Made by a program: the position numbers and the translations under genes. From a virus, in the IMG/VR virus record IMGVR_UViG_3300017605_000425, positions 1 through 52,661 of that record: 52,661 bases of DNA. One strand, given 5' to 3'. The first letter of the stretch is position 1. Every line of letters starts with the position of its first letter. Below are positions 45,256-52,440 of the stretch, piece after piece. Below the pieces are notes generated by a model that was not told the DNA's origin, did no database searches, and saw only the letters and a program-made list of their open reading frames with translations.

Positions 45256-47204
45256 TATTTCCCCTTGGCTAAAGCCCAATTCTTACCAATACCGAGTTCT
45301 GCCACCAAAGGGATTCTTAAACTCACCACATTCTCCATAACATATTTAATCCTATCCCTGGCTTCTTCTACCTGGCTATCGGCTACTTGGGTATTAATTT
45401 CATCGTGAACAAGTAAATTTGGCACATATCCATACTCTTTATAAAGCCTCAAGGCAGCCAATTTACACATAGAGCTGGCTGTACCCTGCACTAGAATACT
45501 CATTGCACTTCGCTCGGCCTCTTCCCTCATGAAGCATTGCCTACAAAACTTACCACTTTTTGCACAATTCCAGTTTCCACAGGTAAGGACTAATTGAGGG
45601 AGAGACACCCATCTACCGAACCAGTCTGTAACCCCTAAATTAGACCTAGCCCTTCGTTTCTCCTCTTTAAGCCAATTGGCTAAGATGGGATAGCCCTCCC
45701 AGAACTTCAAATAAAGCCCCTCAGCCTCGATTTCAGGCACATTTAACTCATTTGCTAGCCTAGAGGGAGTACCTGAGTTAGTTAGAAGGAAATTACAGGT
45801 TTTGGCTATGGCCCTCTTAGCTTTAAAATCACTTCTGGATTCTACGTCTGGTCCAAAGATGAGTTTGGCCGTGACTTTATGCACATCCCCACCATCCTCT
45901 TTTAAGAACTCATTTACAAGCTTTGGCTCATTGGAAAAATGGGCCGGAAGACGAAGTTCAATATTACTCCAGTCGGCATTGATAAACTTGGTTCCTGGAT
46001 CAGATATGAATGCCTCACGGACTTCAGGTGGCTGATTCTGAAGATTTATAGGGTCTGAACTACTTAAACGTCCTGTTATCGTATTTTGAGAAAAACGAGC
46101 ATAGATGTGGTTGTTATTATCCTTTATGGCATTGAAATAAAGGGGAGTTGTGTAAGTTGAGGCCAATTTTTGGTACCCTCGATATTCCAAGAGAGAAGCA
46201 ACAATTGGATTCTTATTATACCGCTGTAAAACTCCTTCTGAAGTACCTTTAACCCCCAATCCATTCACTTGTAAGACTTCAAGAACTTGAGAAGGCGAAT
46301 TTAAATTACATTCACTAGTAAAATTATTCCTTCGTTGTTCTAATAACAATTTCTTTTTTTCATCTTTTTCTGCTAAAATACAAGTATCTAAATAAGAAAG
46401 CATTACTGGAGTAGCTTGATTGAAAAATTCTTTCTTATATTTTCTACGAGACTGGCTAAATTGCTTATGAAGCTCTCGAATCTTCACAGTATCAATCTTA
46501 ATCCCCTGTCTCTCTGTGTGGTAGAGTAAACGATTAAGAGGCATTTCGATGGTTTCAAAGAAGTTCTTTTGGGCCACTGAGAAATTGGCTTCCAACCATT
46601 TCCATAATTTGTATTGAAAATACACGTCACAGGCATTGTACGCTGCAACATACTCTTTAGGCATTTTACTTAAGTCTAATTCTTTAGGAAGTTTATTATT
46701 TCCTTTTTTATCTTTTAAATAAAGACTTATAGGAGAGTCATCAAGAAGACTTTCTTGACAAGCCACATCAATCATTTCTTTATTACTTATCATCTCTTCA
46801 TAAGTGGGATACTCCACTCCAAAGATATCTTTAATAAGGGGCTTAAGAGAGTAGTTTTTACGGGCAGAATCCATAACATATGCACCAATTTTAGTATCGA
46901 AGAATAATTGATCAATTGTAATACCATATGGAGCGAGCCAAGGTACCTCTGCGCGTTTTCCGTCTTGAGCTACGAACATGACTTTACGAAGGTATTCAAA
47001 CAACTGGGGCCGAAGATCAAAATAAATATAACAATCCTGACCATTCCCACAGATGCCTACACACACGATTTTAAACTCAGGATCACCGATTTCTTTTCCG
47101 TTTGTCTCCAAATCAATAGAAGCTATAGTTTCAGTCGGAAAGTGCTTATAATCGTCGATGTGGATTACACCGCCGTATTGCTCAATTCCCCAGGGGTATG
47201 TCAT
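45255..47204 (-). CDS. DNA polymerase, family A, with 3'-5' exonuclease
   Basis: 649 residues from ATG 47204 (MTYPWGIEQYGG), eight bases after the helicase stop. Exonuclease: SIDLETNG (DxE, 31-33), FDTKIGAYVMD, YNACDVYFQYK, so proofreading looks intact. Polymerase: motif A INADWSNIELR; motif B RAIAKTCNFLLTNSG; motif C LVHDE (H600, D601). Motif B lacks the near-universal Tyr (Taq Y671; here Asn476) and following Gly (Ser477). A Cys4 knuckle, CGNWNC...CRQC, is inserted before the ERSAM helix (residues 542-557). Replicative polymerase. Confidence 0.92.
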   Translation of the reverse strand: MTYPWGIEQYGGVIHIDDYKHFPTETIASIDLETNGKEIGDPEFKIVCVGICGNGQDCYIYFDLRPQLFEYLRKVMFVAQDGKRAEVPWLAPYGITIDQLFFDTKIGAYVMDSARKNYSLKPLIKDIFGVEYPTYEEMISNKEMIDVACQESLLDDSPISLYLKDKKGNNKLPKELDLSKMPKEYVAAYNACDVYFQYKLWKWLEANFSVAQKNFFETIEMPLNRLLYHTERQGIKIDTVKIRELHKQFSQSRRKYKKEFFNQATPVMLSYLDTCILAEKDEKKKLLLEQRRNNFTSECNLNSPSQVLEVLQVNGLGVKGTSEGVLQRYNKNPIVASLLEYRGYQKLASTYTTPLYFNAIKDNNNHIYARFSQNTITGRLSSSDPINLQNQPPEVREAFISDPGTKFINADWSNIELRLPAHFSNEPKLVNEFLKEDGGDVHKVTAKLIFGPDVESRSDFKAKRAIAKTCNFLLTNSGTPSRLANELNVPEIEAEGLYLKFWEGYPILANWLKEEKRRARSNLGVTDWFGRWVSLPQLVLTCGNWNCAKSGKFCRQCFMREEAERSAMSILVQGTASSMCKLAALRLYKEYGYVPNLLVHDEINTQVADSQVEEARDRIKYVMENVVSLRIPLVAELGIGKNWALAKGK

Positions 47205-47211
47205 ATAAATC

Positions 47212-48831
47212 TTATATAAACCTCTCTCTAAATTCTGGAATCTCTGTATCAAATTCCAACTGAAAACGTACCTCTCTCCTTCCATGACGATTCTTAGGAA
47301 TATACCCTGTTACTTTTTGAATCTTCTCTCCAGTCCATTCATCAGGAGGACAAAGAAGTAAGCACACTCCAGCTTTATTTTCAATTCCACCACTTTCTTT
47401 AAAATCGTGCATTGTATAAACAGGGGGTTTGCCATTAAAGCCTTCTTTACGTCTTAATTGGGCTGTAACAACACAAGGGATATTCTTTTCCAATATCAAT
47501 TTCTTAAGACCGGAAATAAAATCATCGATATCAGTACGTCGATTATCACTTTTAAATTTAATCTCATGAATATGATCGAGGAATATAATATCAGGATTAG
47601 CCTCATTAACTGCCATCCGTATTGTCTCAATCGAAGGAGCATCTTCTGGAGAAATAATAAAGTTTGATACATCGAGAGAATTTAAGTACGTTATTAGTTT
47701 GGCCTTATTTTCTCGATGTAAAAATCCGGTACGAAGCTCATCCAAGGGTATGTGGGCTCCTATGGCATTGAAACGGTCTTTAATTTCATTCTGGGGCATT
47801 TCTGTGCTAAAGTAAAGAACTCGTTTGCCTGTCTTTAAAAGTTCATGTATGCTAGAGAGTACAAATTGAGTTTTACCCCCATTTGTAGGAGCACCAATGA
47901 CAAAGATATTTTGTCTCTGAAAGCCTCTTGTTAGTCTATCTAAGTACTTAAATCCGGTTTTAAATTCTGGTTCTAAGAATTTAGTCCTTTCTTGAATTTC
48001 TTCCAGATATTTGTTCGTATCAACTTTGACCGACACAAGCTCAGTCCGAATGGGTTCGATATATCCTTCTCCTAAATGATGTTGCTCTTTACCTTGATAA
48101 AGACCCCATATACTCTCAATCCTTTCCCAAATATCTTCATCTTTAACTCCTACTTCCCTTGTATAAGGAGAGACAAAAGCAAAGGCTGTCTTCTTGGTAT
48201 AATTATCATGTCTTAGGCGACCAAGAACAGAAACAATTTGATCATGTTTAGTACCGTCGGTTAAATTTTCAAGGGCCTCTGCAATCCAATCAGCTTCTTT
48301 AGACTCTTTATTATCAAAAGTACCAATTTTTGGTTTACTTAGAAGATCAATATACCATTGAGGAGCTTCAGCTAAAGGTAGATTCATATCTGTAAGCCAC
48401 TCATAGCGTGTACCATCTGAACAAAGTGAAGGAGGAAGAAGGGCTATTCCCCCTTCTCCTCTAGTGTCGATTTCTTCTTCAATTCCAACATCAGTGGTTT
48501 TGACATTCTCAGGAAGTCCATCCGGCCAGTTAAAATGATGTTGCGTTCCTTTTCGAGTGCGAACAGATGGCGTGGAAGGTATTCCTCGGCTATTACTATA
48601 CTGTCGTCCTTTATCTCCATCAATGTCCAACACAAGCCGTCTTGATATAGGGCCTGTAACCAATCCAATATCTGCTTCTGGAAATTGCTCCCACCACTTT
48701 CTGATTTCATCTTCTGTTGCCTTCCTTGTTTGAAACTCTTTCCATTTTACGCAAGCCACCTTCCCTTTAGTGGGGATAATACTTAATCCCATTTGTTGAT
48801 AGAGCAAAGCCCAATCCATCATTGAAGACAT
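47212..48831 (-). CDS. PrimPol-type primase fused to DnaB-like helicase
   Basis: 539 residues. N-terminal archaeo-eukaryotic primase-like domain (prim-pol family): YQQMGLSIIPTKGK, IGLVTG, LVLDIDGD (D69, D71) and GTQHHFNW (H98-H99). C-terminal RecA-fold helicase: Walker A GAPTNGGKT (313-321), STEMP, Walker B DIIFLDH (414-420), VTAQLRR. It unwinds DNA and makes primers in one protein, analogous to T7 gp4 but with an unrelated primase domain. AAAGGAC precedes the ATG. Confidence 0.88.
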   Translation of the reverse strand: MSSMMDWALLYQQMGLSIIPTKGKVACVKWKEFQTRKATEDEIRKWWEQFPEADIGLVTGPISRRLVLDIDGDKGRQYSNSRGIPSTPSVRTRKGTQHHFNWPDGLPENVKTTDVGIEEEIDTRGEGGIALLPPSLCSDGTRYEWLTDMNLPLAEAPQWYIDLLSKPKIGTFDNKESKEADWIAEALENLTDGTKHDQIVSVLGRLRHDNYTKKTAFAFVSPYTREVGVKDEDIWERIESIWGLYQGKEQHHLGEGYIEPIRTELVSVKVDTNKYLEEIQERTKFLEPEFKTGFKYLDRLTRGFQRQNIFVIGAPTNGGKTQFVLSSIHELLKTGKRVLYFSTEMPQNEIKDRFNAIGAHIPLDELRTGFLHRENKAKLITYLNSLDVSNFIISPEDAPSIETIRMAVNEANPDIIFLDHIHEIKFKSDNRRTDIDDFISGLKKLILEKNIPCVVTAQLRRKEGFNGKPPVYTMHDFKESGGIENKAGVCLLLCPPDEWTGEKIQKVTGYIPKNRHGRREVRFQLEFDTEIPEFRERFI

Positions 48832-48996
48832 TTAAAGTCCTTTTAAATCTTTTTTAGTTAAAACACCATATTTGGCTAAATGAAGTATTTGGTTCTTTTT
48901 AGATAATTTTTTAAACTCAGAATTAAGAATTACTATTTTTCGGCATATTCCATCATAATAAACTTTAGCAAGATAATTAAGAGATTGCTTTTTCAT
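48832..48996 (-). CDS. Small basic protein (54 aa)
   Basis: ATG 48996 overlaps the nuclease stop (ATGA); its own TAA abuts the helicase ATG. MKKQSLNYLAKVYYDGICRK then IVILNSEFKKLSKKNQILHL. Lys-rich, helical C-terminus like a DNA-binding or helicase-accessory peptide; not assigned. Confidence 0.5.
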   Translation of the reverse strand: MKKQSLNYLAKVYYDGICRKIVILNSEFKKLSKKNQILHLAKYGVLTKKDLKGL

Positions 48997-49637
48997 TTAA
49001 CTTTACGCCATTTACCTTTACCCTTGAAGTACTGGCAGACCTCTAGGGCAGCTAAAAATACAGGCAAATACTTCTCTTTAAGTTTATGTACTTCTATAGC
49101 CTCAAATTGAGGCATAACATTCGGATCGTTTGGAGTACGAAGGATTGCCCCATCATTAGCTTTAATTTTATACATCTCTTCTAACATCATTGAGTAAGCT
49201 GCAAGTTGTAGAGCATAATCTGGTTTAAAAGCCTTGCTTGTTTTCCAATCCAAAAGCCAAGGAATTGTAGAATCATTAAAGGTTACCACGGCATCTGGAT
49301 GTCCTTTAAGTTTATACTTTTCACTCACCAAATCAAGCTCGACGGCTTTTTTTCCTTCAATCTCTAAAACCTTAGCCCTGGATTGTTTAACCCATTCAAT
49401 CATAAGGTTCCCACAAAACTTTTGACGTTCTGTAAAAAAATAAGCTAAAGGAATGTCAAGTAAATAACCCTCAATGATTTTATGAACGCTCGTACCAAAG
49501 GAAGCACTTTCCTTTCCAATACGTTCGCATTCATCATATGAGCCTGTAGACTTAATCCACCACTTAAACCATTCTGAGTTTACGAATCCAATAACCTCGG
49601 TTACACGCAAAAACTCAGAGGCAGGTTTACGAGGCAT
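48993..49637 (-). CDS. PD-(D/E)XK nuclease, RecB/Cas4-like exonuclease
   Basis: Start at ATG 49637 is preferred over TTG 49655. Motifs: FGTSVHKIIEGYL (conserved His/Glu helix), KLKGHPDAVV (catalytic Asp), PWLLDWKTSKAF (D-x-K) and DYALQLAAYSMMLEE (Q-x-x-x-Y). This set is typical of phage recombination or replication exonucleases. It is upstream of helicase and polymerase, so probably part of the replication-recombination module. Confidence 0.82.
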   Translation of the reverse strand: MPRKPASEFLRVTEVIGFVNSEWFKWWIKSTGSYDECERIGKESASFGTSVHKIIEGYLLDIPLAYFFTERQKFCGNLMIEWVKQSRAKVLEIEGKKAVELDLVSEKYKLKGHPDAVVTFNDSTIPWLLDWKTSKAFKPDYALQLAAYSMMLEEMYKIKANDGAILRTPNDPNVMPQFEAIEVHKLKEKYLPVFLAALEVCQYFKGKGKWRKVK

Positions 49638-49788
49638 TTTTTTTAGCTTCTTCAAGAAGCAATCGAACTAATTGCCCAATAGCACTCTTATCATCTAAAG
49701 CCTCTAATTCCCATTGAATTAGTGTTGGTGTACCAACTAAAGATGTGTGGCAAGATCCATCAAAAATACTAATAACTAATTCAACCAT
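49627..49788 (-). CDS. Small hypothetical protein (53 aa)
   Basis: ATG 49788 has AGGGG five bases upstream; the ATG at 49812 lies inside the previous gene. MVELVISIFDGSCHTSLVGT, then LDDKSAIGQLVRLLLEEAKK. Overlaps the nuclease start by 11 bases. Confidence 0.55.
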   Translation of the reverse strand: MVELVISIFDGSCHTSLVGTPTLIQWELEALDDKSAIGQLVRLLLEEAKKNAS

Positions 49789-49795
49789 ATTACCC

Positions 49796-50332
49796 CTATT
49801 TTTTAGAGTCATAAAGATTTAAAGCAAACTCAAATAAAGCATGAACATTTTGTAAAGTCTCTTCGAATCTCTTACCCACAGCCAATTGAGCTAACATAGG
49901 ACTTTCAAGTGTTGATTTCATGATGGCCTGAAGTTCAATTGTACGATTACGATCAGCCCAATCAGCCTTCGTCATTTTATCGTCGGAAGACCCCTCTGGG
50001 CGACGCTGTGCTGGCGTCACTGGAGCAACGCCTTTAGGAGCTACTGTTTCATGAGTAGCCGTCGTAGGTAGCGAGGGAACAGCAGGGACGGCTGGAACTA
50101 AAAGTCGCATATCTACAGCAGTTCCACTTATAAGACTAAAAGAGTTAATACTACGTCCACCTTTTGGACCAATATAAAGCTCAATCTCATATTGACTTCC
50201 AACATTGAAGGAATTAGGCTCAATACCTTTTTCTTTCAATCGTGGGCTAATCCCATAATTAACTCCGTTGGCTCTCACGCCATATTGAGTCACTTTTTCT
50301 ACTATGATCTTTTCCATTACTGTATTTGACAT
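49796..50332 (-). CDS. Putative ssDNA-binding or recombination accessory protein (178 aa)
   Basis: AAAGGAG precedes ATG 50332. N-terminal small beta barrel (KIIVEKVTQYGVRANGVNYG, VGSQYEIELYIGPKGGRSI), OB-fold-like; Pro/Ala linker; C-terminal helical module (MTKADWADRNRTIELQAIMK, TLQNVHALFEFALNLY). The MTK-x-DW...R segment occurs in phage single-stranded-DNA proteins. Position before exonuclease and helicase supports this. Not proven. Confidence 0.5.
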   Translation of the reverse strand: MSNTVMEKIIVEKVTQYGVRANGVNYGISPRLKEKGIEPNSFNVGSQYEIELYIGPKGGRSINSFSLISGTAVDMRLLVPAVPAVPSLPTTATHETVAPKGVAPVTPAQRRPEGSSDDKMTKADWADRNRTIELQAIMKSTLESPMLAQLAVGKRFEETLQNVHALFEFALNLYDSKK

Positions 50333-50361
50333 TATTTTCTCCTTTAAATTACTAAATTAAT

Positions 50362-50517
50362 TTAAAAAGTATTTAGCATATGGTTACATCTTACACATAA
50401 AGGCCAGCACATATTTGCTACATGGATACAAAATCCCTTTTTATACTTATGCCCAAATTTACAAAATCCTGGTCTTTTTAATCGCTCTTTAATTAAGTAC
50501 CAAATAAAACTAAGCAT
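50362..50517 (-). CDS. Cys/His-rich small protein (51 aa)
   Basis: ATG 50517 abuts the previous TAA. FCKFGHKYKKGFCIHVANMC then WPLCVRCNH carries six Cys and three His, enough for two zinc sites. Not recognised. The remaining 30 bases to the next start hold that gene's ribosome site. Confidence 0.5.
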   Translation of the reverse strand: MLSFIWYLIKERLKRPGFCKFGHKYKKGFCIHVANMCWPLCVRCNHMLNTF

Positions 50518-51084
50518 TTAAAACTTAACTCTCAATCCTGTTTGTATTGACTTTCTTGTGTTGTAGCCCACATAAACAGATGTGTTTCTAAAATGTGCGA
50601 ATGGGAGTCTATATCCCAGATCCAAATGACCACAGAAGTGTTTTAATCCTCCATCTGTCGATAGACCACTAATTAACCCAAAGTTTTTATAGTAAGCAAA
50701 GCGTATATCGGGACCCAAAAAGAACTGATTGGAGTCAGCCCCAAGATCAATCCCGATGTTAAATCCTGGCTCTAAGAGAAGACCGAAGGTTTTTGTCTGG
50801 TAAAGGACAGTACCATCATCTTTAATAATCAATTCTACCTTCTCTGAACCCGTATCTATCTTTTCAGTCTGAGTCTTTCCATCCTTGCCTCTCTTAATCC
50901 TCTTTACGTCCCCATTGGAGTCAATGATGATCTTTTCTCTTTCATCCTCTTTAAGTCGATCAGACATTGAAGGGGGAACCTTTAGAAACAATTCTCTAAG
51001 CTCTCTCCAGCCCTCATAAAGAATTCCTGCCACTGTTAATGCACCAACAAATATTAAGCCCCATTTAAGTTTATTCATTTTCAT
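50518..51084 (-). CDS. Anchored envelope protein with beta-barrel-like end (188 aa)
   Basis: N-terminal membrane anchor (LKWGLIFVGALTVAGILYEG), then a periplasmic segment (VKRIKRGKDGKTQTEKIDTG), then alternating beta strands (FNIGIDLGADSNQFFLGPDI, GHLDLGYRLPF, GLRVKF) ending in Phe, as outer-membrane proteins do. Similar phage proteins combine an inner-membrane anchor with such a tail. It could bridge both membranes. Start may be ATG 51084 or 51078. Role unproven. Confidence 0.6.
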   Translation of the reverse strand: MKMNKLKWGLIFVGALTVAGILYEGWRELRELFLKVPPSMSDRLKEDEREKIIIDSNGDVKRIKRGKDGKTQTEKIDTGSEKVELIIKDDGTVLYQTKTFGLLLEPGFNIGIDLGADSNQFFLGPDIRFAYYKNFGLISGLSTDGGLKHFCGHLDLGYRLPFAHFRNTSVYVGYNTRKSIQTGLRVKF

Positions 51085-51326
51085 CAATCCTCTGCTACCG
51101 GATGCCCAGATTTACCGTTGACCATTTTGGCTCCAAGCCGGGTTAATCCATATGTCCCGATGACTGTACCATAAACTGTTAAAGAACCAGATGTATAATC
51201 AGCACTATGGAAAAAGCAAACTGCTACAAGTTTAGCCAACATAATGGCGGTAAACCATCCTGTCCAAACCCCACCCTTAAGATTAATAGTGGTTGAGTTT
51301 AAAAATGTTCTTAGTTGTTTTGTCAT
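51084..51326 (-). CDS. Small membrane protein (80 aa)
   Basis: ATG 51326 (MTKQLRTFLNSTTINLKG) has AGAGG seven bases ahead and an ATGA overlap. One or two hydrophobic segments (WFTAIMLAKLVAVCFFHSA; SGSLTVYGTVIGTYGLTRLG). Possible holin by position near a 3D-domain protein; not assigned. Confidence 0.55.
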   Translation of the reverse strand: MTKQLRTFLNSTTINLKGGVWTGWFTAIMLAKLVAVCFFHSADYTSGSLTVYGTVIGTYGLTRLGAKMVNGKSGHPVAED

Positions 51327-51541
51327 TCTAGTTCCTCTAAAGTGGGGCAGTAGATAGAACCATCCTCCCATACTTCACAAGGCCATTTAGTATACTTTCC
51401 TCCCATGGCTTGAGCATCTTCTAATGTAAAGTAATAACCAACAGACAAAACAAATTCGTGTGGTAAATTGATTTCACTATCTAAAAGTGGAGGAAATAAG
51501 GCTTTAAAACCAAATTCCCCTGGAAGTTTATTTACCTTCAT
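51323..51541 (-). CDS. Hypothetical protein (72 aa)
   Basis: GAGGAAG precedes ATG 51541. MKVNKLPGEFGFKALFPPLL, then FTLEDAQAMGGKYTKWPCEV. Acidic end. Overlaps both neighbours. Not recognised. Confidence 0.5.
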   Translation of the reverse strand: MKVNKLPGEFGFKALFPPLLDSEINLPHEFVLSVGYYFTLEDAQAMGGKYTKWPCEVWEDGSIYCPTLEELE

Positions 51542-52052
51542 TTCTTCCTCTCTTTCCGGCCTTCTTTTTACCCTCTTTACGTCCCTCTTTTAGTTCTGGA
51601 TGTTCTTTATAAAATCCTTCGATCTCTTCTTTATGTTGGTCTAGCCGTTCTTGAATCAGGGGCTCTATTTCTGTTTGTCCTTTAACTTCTATCCGGGTTT
51701 GAAAGCCAGCCAGATTCCTATGATTAGAAAATTTCTTGGCCCTCTCTCTTTCACAAATTACCTTAAGTTTATCAATGGCACTTTGCAAAGTACGACTTAC
51801 GGTTGATTTATTTAATCCTAAATGTCGGGCCATTCGAGTTACAGTATATCCTTTTAAAGCAAATAATTCCCATATTACTTTTTGTTGGGTTGAAAAGTCT
51901 ACTATTTCAATAGCATTTAAATAAATCTCATACTGATCCTCTTGCTGAGGAGTCAAAAGGGCTTGGGGAAAAAGATTTTCTAAATCGGTTAATAAATCTG
52001 AATTAGTTGTTTTGTTTGTTTTGTCTTTTTTGTCTTCTTTGTTTTCACTCAT
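51528..52052 (-). CDS. Sigma-region-4-like HTH protein
   Basis: 174 residues. The helix-turn-helix (QQKVIWELFALKGYTVTRMA then RHLGLNKSTVSRTLQSAIDK) matches sigma70 region 4 or LuxR-like domains: recognition helix NKSTVSRTLQSA. Both flanks are highly charged (Lys/Asp N-terminus; Lys/Arg/Gly C-terminus). It lacks a region 2, so a regulator or co-sigma role is likelier than a complete sigma factor. Candidate activator for the late arm, which lacks a clear consensus promoter near 7967. Confidence 0.7.
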   Translation of the reverse strand: MSENKEDKKDKTNKTTNSDLLTDLENLFPQALLTPQQEDQYEIYLNAIEIVDFSTQQKVIWELFALKGYTVTRMARHLGLNKSTVSRTLQSAIDKLKVICERERAKKFSNHRNLAGFQTRIEVKGQTEIEPLIQERLDQHKEEIEGFYKEHPELKEGRKEGKKKAGKRGRNEGK

Positions 52053-52440
52053 AACTATCCTTTAAATGTCGTGTCAATAAATATACCGCTCGATGGCGTC
52101 TGCCTATTCTCTTTTCTTCATCATATGAACTGACCCAAATATCGATGTGTTGCTTAATCTTAAATCGTTTATGGGCCACTCTATCATATTCCGTCTCACC
52201 CATACAATCGTTCACTTTATAAATACCAAATCCTTCCACTAGAATATAATCCCCATAGTTTAACTTTCCTCCCCATCGAGAGAGAAGATCACGACTCACA
52301 GCGCAGCCGCCCTTATGGGTTCTTTCACCGATGCTAGTATAATTAGGACTTCCATCTGTTTGGCTTGCAATGCTTCTGTAGGAAGTTATCGTCATAGATG
52401 AATTTAAAAGCAAGCCTATAAAAAGGATTAGTTCATTCAT
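52045..52440 (-). CDS. 3D-domain protein with signal anchor (cell-wall active?)
   Basis: Hydrophobic N-terminus (MNELILFIGLLLNSSM), then TITSYRSIASQTDGSPNYTS, GGCAVSRDLLSRWGGKLNYGDYI, GIYKVNDCMG and QHIDIWVSS, the pattern of a 3D domain (double-psi barrel as in MltA). The family includes lytic transglycosylases. Export suggests action on the wall from the periplasm, complementing the M15 peptidase. It overlaps the repeat-protein stop by ATGA. No ribosome site, so coupling is likely. Confidence 0.72.
   Translation of the reverse strand: MNELILFIGLLLNSSMTITSYRSIASQTDGSPNYTSIGERTHKGGCAVSRDLLSRWGGKLNYGDYILVEGFGIYKVNDCMGETEYDRVAHKRFKIKQHIDIWVSSYDEEKRIGRRHRAVYLLTRHLKDSYE

Noticed and set aside
42437-47204. 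A full Z-genome (2-aminoadenine) system
   Set aside because: A MazZ-like domain and family A polymerase are present, but no PurZ or DatZ could be recognised.
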